Positions 60,601 through 64,000 of a stretch of DNA of 64,000 bases are shown in pieces. Where the stretch lies: contig OX442319.1 of assembly GCA_949358305.1 (NCBI GenBank), forward strand, positions 12,710,001 to 12,774,000, written 5' to 3'. Made by a program: the position numbers and the translations under genes. The notes beneath the pieces are model-generated. The model made no database searches and was not told the origin of the DNA. It was given only the letters and a program-made list of their open reading frames with translations. This stretch comes from Strigamia acuminata (Eukaryota; Arthropoda; Chilopoda; Geophilomorpha; Linotaeniidae). Positions within the stretch are counted from its first letter, which is position 1, and every line of letters begins with the position of its first letter.

Positions 60601-63348
60601 CTCGTCGATGAAGCCTGCTACACAGCATATTTTGATGACTGTAACCAATGGCCAGCATTGTCCATCATTACTGAGTTGCCAAAAGACATTAATAGACAAT
60701 TTAAGAAAATGTTCAAAGATAAATTCATTAAATCAACTTTAATTTCAGCCATTTCTCCAACTAAACCAAAGAAAGGAAAAAGGAAATCCCTCATTCCTCG
60801 TCGAATTACAACGATCACGACACCATCAACTGCGCCAACTCAAATTGCGCAACCTACTTCAACAGCTGCGTCAACTCCAGTTGCGCAACCAACTCAACAA
60901 ACAACACCAGTAACATCACCCTTAATTTCACCTAATTCTTCATCAGTTCGTGTTTCAGTGCCACTTCGAGCGCGCAGACAACATTCGTTGATTCCGATAT
61001 TAACGAAGAAAAGAGGACGACCACGTAAAATTATGATAATTCCAGTGCTCTCCCCTCGCGCTAAACGTGCTATTGCGACAAGGACTCGAGCTAGATTAAG
61101 AGATCCCACTTTAGTTCCGAAAATATCTCCGAAATTACCAAGATATGGAGCTAATATAAAGAAATGGACATTTCCTAAGCTGCTGAAAGCACAGAGAGTC
61201 GGAAAAGGCAAAAGGACGCCGAAAGCACCTCGTTTAGTAGTTTCACCTATTCCAACAGCCCTTCCTAGTCCTATTCCTGTTCCCATTCCTACACCAATTC
61301 CTATTCCCCCAGTACCAACTCTCCCTTTTCCACCACCGAAAGGACCAACCAGAAAGTCATCTGGAATCCCTTCTCATATTTTACCCCCGCGTAAAAAACC
61401 CATTATTACACCAAAATCAACTCCTGTTTCCAAAATACCCACTCCACCAATTCCTAGACCTAAAGGACGACCCCGAAAGTCAGCTGGAATTCCTTCTCAT
61501 ATTTTGCCACCAAGACCAAAACCTACACCAAAATCAACTCCTGTCCAAATCCCAAATTTTCCGACACCTTCTCCCACACAATCCATTCCAATATCGCAAT
61601 CTCCTATTCCTCCAACCTCTCCTGCGTCTTCGCCGTCAACGATAACTGATACAGCACCGACTGTGCCACCAGTGTTTGACCCCGGACCAGGACCTTCTGG
61701 ACTCCAACTCCCCGATGGATACCCTTCTGAGCCGGACTCCGACACGTCGTCATCCGACACAGACAGTTTTAGCCCGATTCGGGATTTTCCTTCACCGGTG
61801 GAGTATCCAGTGCCAAGAGGTGGAACGCCTCGAACTCCGACGAGACTGCGCCCGAGATCTGAACGAACATTTACAGAATCAGACAGAAGGCTCACTGAAG
61901 CGGAGCAACAGGCTGAATTGGAACACGAACCACCTATTGAACATCCACCATTTGAAATGTTACCGGATGCCGCTGAAATAATAGCCGCACAGAGACAAGA
62001 TCCGTGGTCGCGTGAGTTGATATACTACTTAACTGCTCAAATGCTGCCGGTCGATCCAGTCGAAGCTGCGCAAGTTCAAAAAAGCGCGCAAAATTTTGGT
62101 ATGCATAAAGATATGTTGTGTCGTTTTCCACCCGTTCATATTAATGAAATTCGAAAAAGGCGTCAAATTTATCTCCCCTTGGAATTGCGCGAGCGATATT
62201 TCCGCGCAATGCATTACCCACCGGTAGTGGGACACATGGGAAGAGAAAAAACCCTCCATCGTTTAAAGACGCGTGTGTATTGGCCCAACATGAGAGAAGA
62301 TGTCCAAACATGGATCCAGGTTTGCGAGGCTTGTCAACGCGCGAAACCATTGAATCGCCTGCCTTATGGCAAAATGATAATGTCAAGAGCGCGCCACTTG
62401 TTTTCCGCAATATATATTGATTACTATGGCAAAAAACCACGTTCAGTGGGCGGCCACTGCTACGCCTTTGTAATGGTCGACTCAGCGAGTCGTTGGTTAG
62501 ACGTAAGACTAACAGAAGATTCGACTATCGCAACTTCAGTTGCGCAAATTCAGAAATTTACGAAACGCTGGGGTTTCCCCAAAATCATTATCAGCGACAA
62601 TGCCCCCGCGTTCAGGTCACCTGAGTTTCGCAGCCAAATCCAGCAATTAGGCGCAGTAAATCGCTACACTGCAGCGTACCACCCCCAAGGCAACATTGCC
62701 GAACGCCTGAACCAATCCTTAAAGAACTGCATTTTAGCTTACATAGACGACCACGACAGGTGGGATGTAAATATCGGCTATTTTGTTTTGGCAATTAATT
62801 CGGCGTACCAAATTTCGTTAAAGTATTCTCCATTTAAGTTAGTTACAGGCCAAGAAGCCAGATTCCCTGGTGATATTGATAGTGACACAGATGACGGGGA
62901 ACCTTTACCACCTTCTGAGGCTGAAAACCTTCATGAGCAAATGCGCACCATGCGAGAAAGGGCGATGAACAATTTGCGCGAATCCCAGATCCGCCACAAA
63001 AAATGGTTCGATTTAAAACGTCGCGCTCATGACTTTCGCCCTGGCGACTGGGTGACGTTGCGCAATCGGCAACCCTCTTCCGCCGACAGACAGTTTGCAG
63101 CAGGCTTACACCAGCGAACTGAGGGAGTCTATATCATTCACAAATTGGTGGGTCCCAACACTGTCATCTTAATGGACCAAAATGGCAGAAAAACACAACC
63201 ATACAACGTTGTTGAACTTCGCCATTGGCATTTTGCGCAAATTAATTTTCTAACCCTGAAAGATGTCGAAATCATCGACAAACATGTCGAAAATTATACT
63301 GCTAACACACTAGATATTTTCACTGCTTATTTTCTTTCTTTCAAATAA
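57637..63348 (+). CDS. Gypsy Pol: protease, RT, RNase H, AT-hook linker, integrase
   Basis: About 1900 codons, in the -1 frame relative to gag with a 100-base overlap (57637-57736), so expression probably needs a -1 frameshift; the ATG at 57637 may not be used. Domains: aspartic protease LLDSGAQTC (about 212), RT with IIDGREAFHQI, MPFGPINGPATLQ and YIDDVIIF (about 708), RNase H with TDASYSGLG (858), ESDHRSLKWLF and VADALSRA, then a 460-residue proline-rich linker, zinc HHCC (MGREKTLHRL ... CEACQRAK), integrase core IDYYGK (1594), SDNAP (1653), NIAERLN (1688) as D-D-35-E, and a C-terminal FRPGDWVTLR domain. The frame has no stop. The linker is unusual: it carries GRPRK AT-hook motifs and repeated IPSHILPPR units. 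Confidence 0.93.
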   Translation: MAPHLSCVLQSFREAGKLRRPEVPTTGGARPQVNQPVSTSVKRVESTRRAPPDIILDENISERIIPTTTTSSTTPSESKPGISVVSSTPPSSSPIVTNQRKTSVLQPVAFQLASGPVSKSTALQAATAQKQITRNVSKNFKLPIIKTTSSVNSAEAPKEVIAPMKVSFVMLTSEELKESQEPIIEITRADRLRREAPCVKISWANVSFTALLDSGAQTCIMSEELFQQLHEKMGLEFINLHEQVQVASGHVVTASKSVTLALRAPLGVVRFVCLVLPDAKNDLILGRDFNQAVGATIDHGRSQWSLAGSDEIRKFVTYEDAKKSESILVFPMAPEGLDKLTTPLTKISEIVPNKILKKPAPPSDINCVLLLHQPLKNEVFEYPNDDSQRQVKTIRHRSRITWSNIWSPKRKETSRTSSKVKKTISRKLTISQFRRLRRLRHKLNVIRPIAKQLIAQRAKDINDKKKLINDSRTTAQPTNGENDSNSNVYNINFLQYQPSENPTDLDWIYHQLWNHLTVTQIKLLIETLQPISQIFREEVGLCNNTEYEVNLKPDFRPIHVPVRPVNPAKKAIIDKYIDKKLQQGIIRRSQSDCAVAPVVVPKKTGEWRTAMDFRPINAQTIPDVYPLPDIDNIFAYLGGAHWFSIIDGREAFHQIGVRKGDERFLAFITHRGLFEYVRMPFGPINGPATLQRAMNKTLAKYLYKFVFVYIDDVIIFSKTFEEHVQHLRLVLEELFNAGFTMNANKTELCQQRLEVLGHIVESGQISPNPKKVSAIQNYPAPTNLRELQRFKGMVGYYQSFIANFSKTSEVFRPLLKKDAVWHWNEAQQEAFDYLKDQIATPTLKRRFPSWKKPFILQTDASYSGLGSALMQLNDAGERIPIAFASRALNSAEKNYNVTEIECLAAVWAVKRFRAYLEMMPFYLESDHRSLKWLFQQREPTGRLARWVLSLSEYKFTFLHCSGCKNRVADALSRAPVDPPEHDEEDDSPLVDEACYTAYFDDCNQWPALSIITELPKDINRQFKKMFKDKFIKSTLISAISPTKPKKGKRKSLIPRRITTITTPSTAPTQIAQPTSTAASTPVAQPTQQTTPVTSPLISPNSSSVRVSVPLRARRQHSLIPILTKKRGRPRKIMIIPVLSPRAKRAIATRTRARLRDPTLVPKISPKLPRYGANIKKWTFPKLLKAQRVGKGKRTPKAPRLVVSPIPTALPSPIPVPIPTPIPIPPVPTLPFPPPKGPTRKSSGIPSHILPPRKKPIITPKSTPVSKIPTPPIPRPKGRPRKSAGIPSHILPPRPKPTPKSTPVQIPNFPTPSPTQSIPISQSPIPPTSPASSPSTITDTAPTVPPVFDPGPGPSGLQLPDGYPSEPDSDTSSSDTDSFSPIRDFPSPVEYPVPRGGTPRTPTRLRPRSERTFTESDRRLTEAEQQAELEHEPPIEHPPFEMLPDAAEIIAAQRQDPWSRELIYYLTAQMLPVDPVEAAQVQKSAQNFGMHKDMLCRFPPVHINEIRKRRQIYLPLELRERYFRAMHYPPVVGHMGREKTLHRLKTRVYWPNMREDVQTWIQVCEACQRAKPLNRLPYGKMIMSRARHLFSAIYIDYYGKKPRSVGGHCYAFVMVDSASRWLDVRLTEDSTIATSVAQIQKFTKRWGFPKIIISDNAPAFRSPEFRSQIQQLGAVNRYTAAYHPQGNIAERLNQSLKNCILAYIDDHDRWDVNIGYFVLAINSAYQISLKYSPFKLVTGQEARFPGDIDSDTDDGEPLPPSEAENLHEQMRTMRERAMNNLRESQIRHKKWFDLKRRAHDFRPGDWVTLRNRQPSSADRQFAAGLHQRTEGVYIIHKLVGPNTVILMDQNGRKTQPYNVVELRHWHFAQINFLTLKDVEIIDKHVENYTANTLDIFTAYFLSFK

Positions 63349-63365
63349 TTTTTCATTTTATTTTT

Positions 63366-63408
<43 letters not shown>

Positions 63409-64000
63409 CAAAGTAATCCGGTGTAATTCCATCGTTACTTTAAAGAAAAATTTCATTTATGTTTTTGTGTTTCTTTATTCTTAAATATTTTATGTTTTAC
63501 GTTATTCGTTTTACGTTTCATATTTGTTCACTTCAAAATTGACTAAGTCCATTTCCAGTGAGGACAAAATTGCCCACTAGAGTGTGACACTTTTAATTGC
63601 ATTTTCAAAACACCACGTGTTTAGATTATTTATTTTCCCAATTTATTATTTCAACCTAGTTATATGTACCTATGAGTGTTTAGATTTGCATATGCTAAAC
63701 TTTCTCATTGAAGATCAATGTTAAATTTGACTATTTCTTCTAGAACATTCATTTACGATCTTTCGTTAACTTCCAATTCTTCACACTAGAGTTCGTCGTT
63801 CTATTAAAACAGTTACGACTATAATCTCCAACACCCACACTTCATACCCATGTGCTTTTATGACACCTGTGTGAGAAAATTCTCGAAGCGTTTGACACTT
63901 GTGCATTCTTCTCCTATGGATTAACTTCATGTGTTGACTTTCGTGTGTTGTGTTGTGTGCGCGTTCATAATTTGCGCAATTCTAATTGTAAGTAACGTTT
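63349..64000 (+). other. Gypsy 3' non-coding region with poly(A) tract
   Basis: An A run of about 39 bases at 63368-63406 lies 20 bp after the pol stop. The rest is AT-rich without ORF, LTR start or env. TGTCACGGGC, the 5' LTR start, is not found up to the window end, so the 3' LTR lies beyond. Confidence 0.6.

Larger units (their letters stand above)
49585..64000 (+). mobile_element. Large Ty3/Gypsy retrotransposon, host of a nested element, 3' end outside window
   Basis: Order: 5' LTR, primer site at 50262, gag from 50360, nested LTR element 50964-56432, rest of gag to 57736, pol to 63348, then at least 650 bp of 3' non-coding DNA without the LTR. Gag and pol are otherwise open, so the element was intact until the nested insertion. 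Confidence 0.85.

Noticed and set aside
63368-63406. Poly(A) tract as evidence of a processed pseudogene
   Set aside because: It follows an intact Gypsy pol inside an LTR element; no target duplication or retrocopy borders.

Overview
The window is nuclear DNA from an invertebrate animal, most likely an arthropod. The genes are split by short GT-AG introns. They include clear animal families (an SLC13 carboxylate transporter, delta-tubulin, the mitochondrial protease OMA1, an Elongin-C relative, a C-type lectin, a MYND-finger protein and a secreted ten-cysteine peptide). The spaces between them are AT-rich and full of animal-type transposons. Keeping delta-tubulin argues against Drosophila or Caenorhabditis. 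I cannot name the species.

Layout. 1-3800: repeats and duplicated lectin-promoter pieces. 3848-7940 (minus): complete 14-exon SLC13 transporter. 8579-8986 (minus) and 9062-11778 (plus): a secreted peptide with prokineticin/astakine-like cysteine spacing and delta-tubulin, divergent, with starts about 75 bp apart. 12100-41000: a tandem array of a gene family I do not recognise (about 395-residue body, with a SAP DNA-binding domain on a separate first exon in two copies). Two intact copies, two disrupted copies and two fragments are mixed with a C-type lectin gene, a duplicated small membrane-protein gene, solo LTRs, MITEs, a dead DDE transposase and two complete DIRS retrotransposons. 42127-49066 (minus): intronless Elongin-C-like gene, OMA1 (6 exons), and an 8-exon MYND protein. 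49585 to the end: a large Ty3/Gypsy element whose gag is split by a younger LTR element.

The standout is that younger element (50964-56427). It has identical 484-bp LTRs, a perfect 5-bp target duplication, a tRNA-Met-type primer site and a polypurine tract. Its single 1112-residue ORF has Copia-type Gag, zinc knuckle, protease and integrase, but no reverse transcriptase or RNase H. In their place it ends in a methyl-CpG-binding-domain (MBD) fold. It must have been copied by an enzyme supplied in trans, and it looks like a retrotransposon that captured a chromatin-reading domain.

The second notable arrangement is family copy 3. One DIRS element sits in its promoter and another in its 3' flank, and a palindromic MITE interrupts its coding exon. 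Exon maps were derived by eye from splice sites, reading phase and family knowledge, without alignment software.
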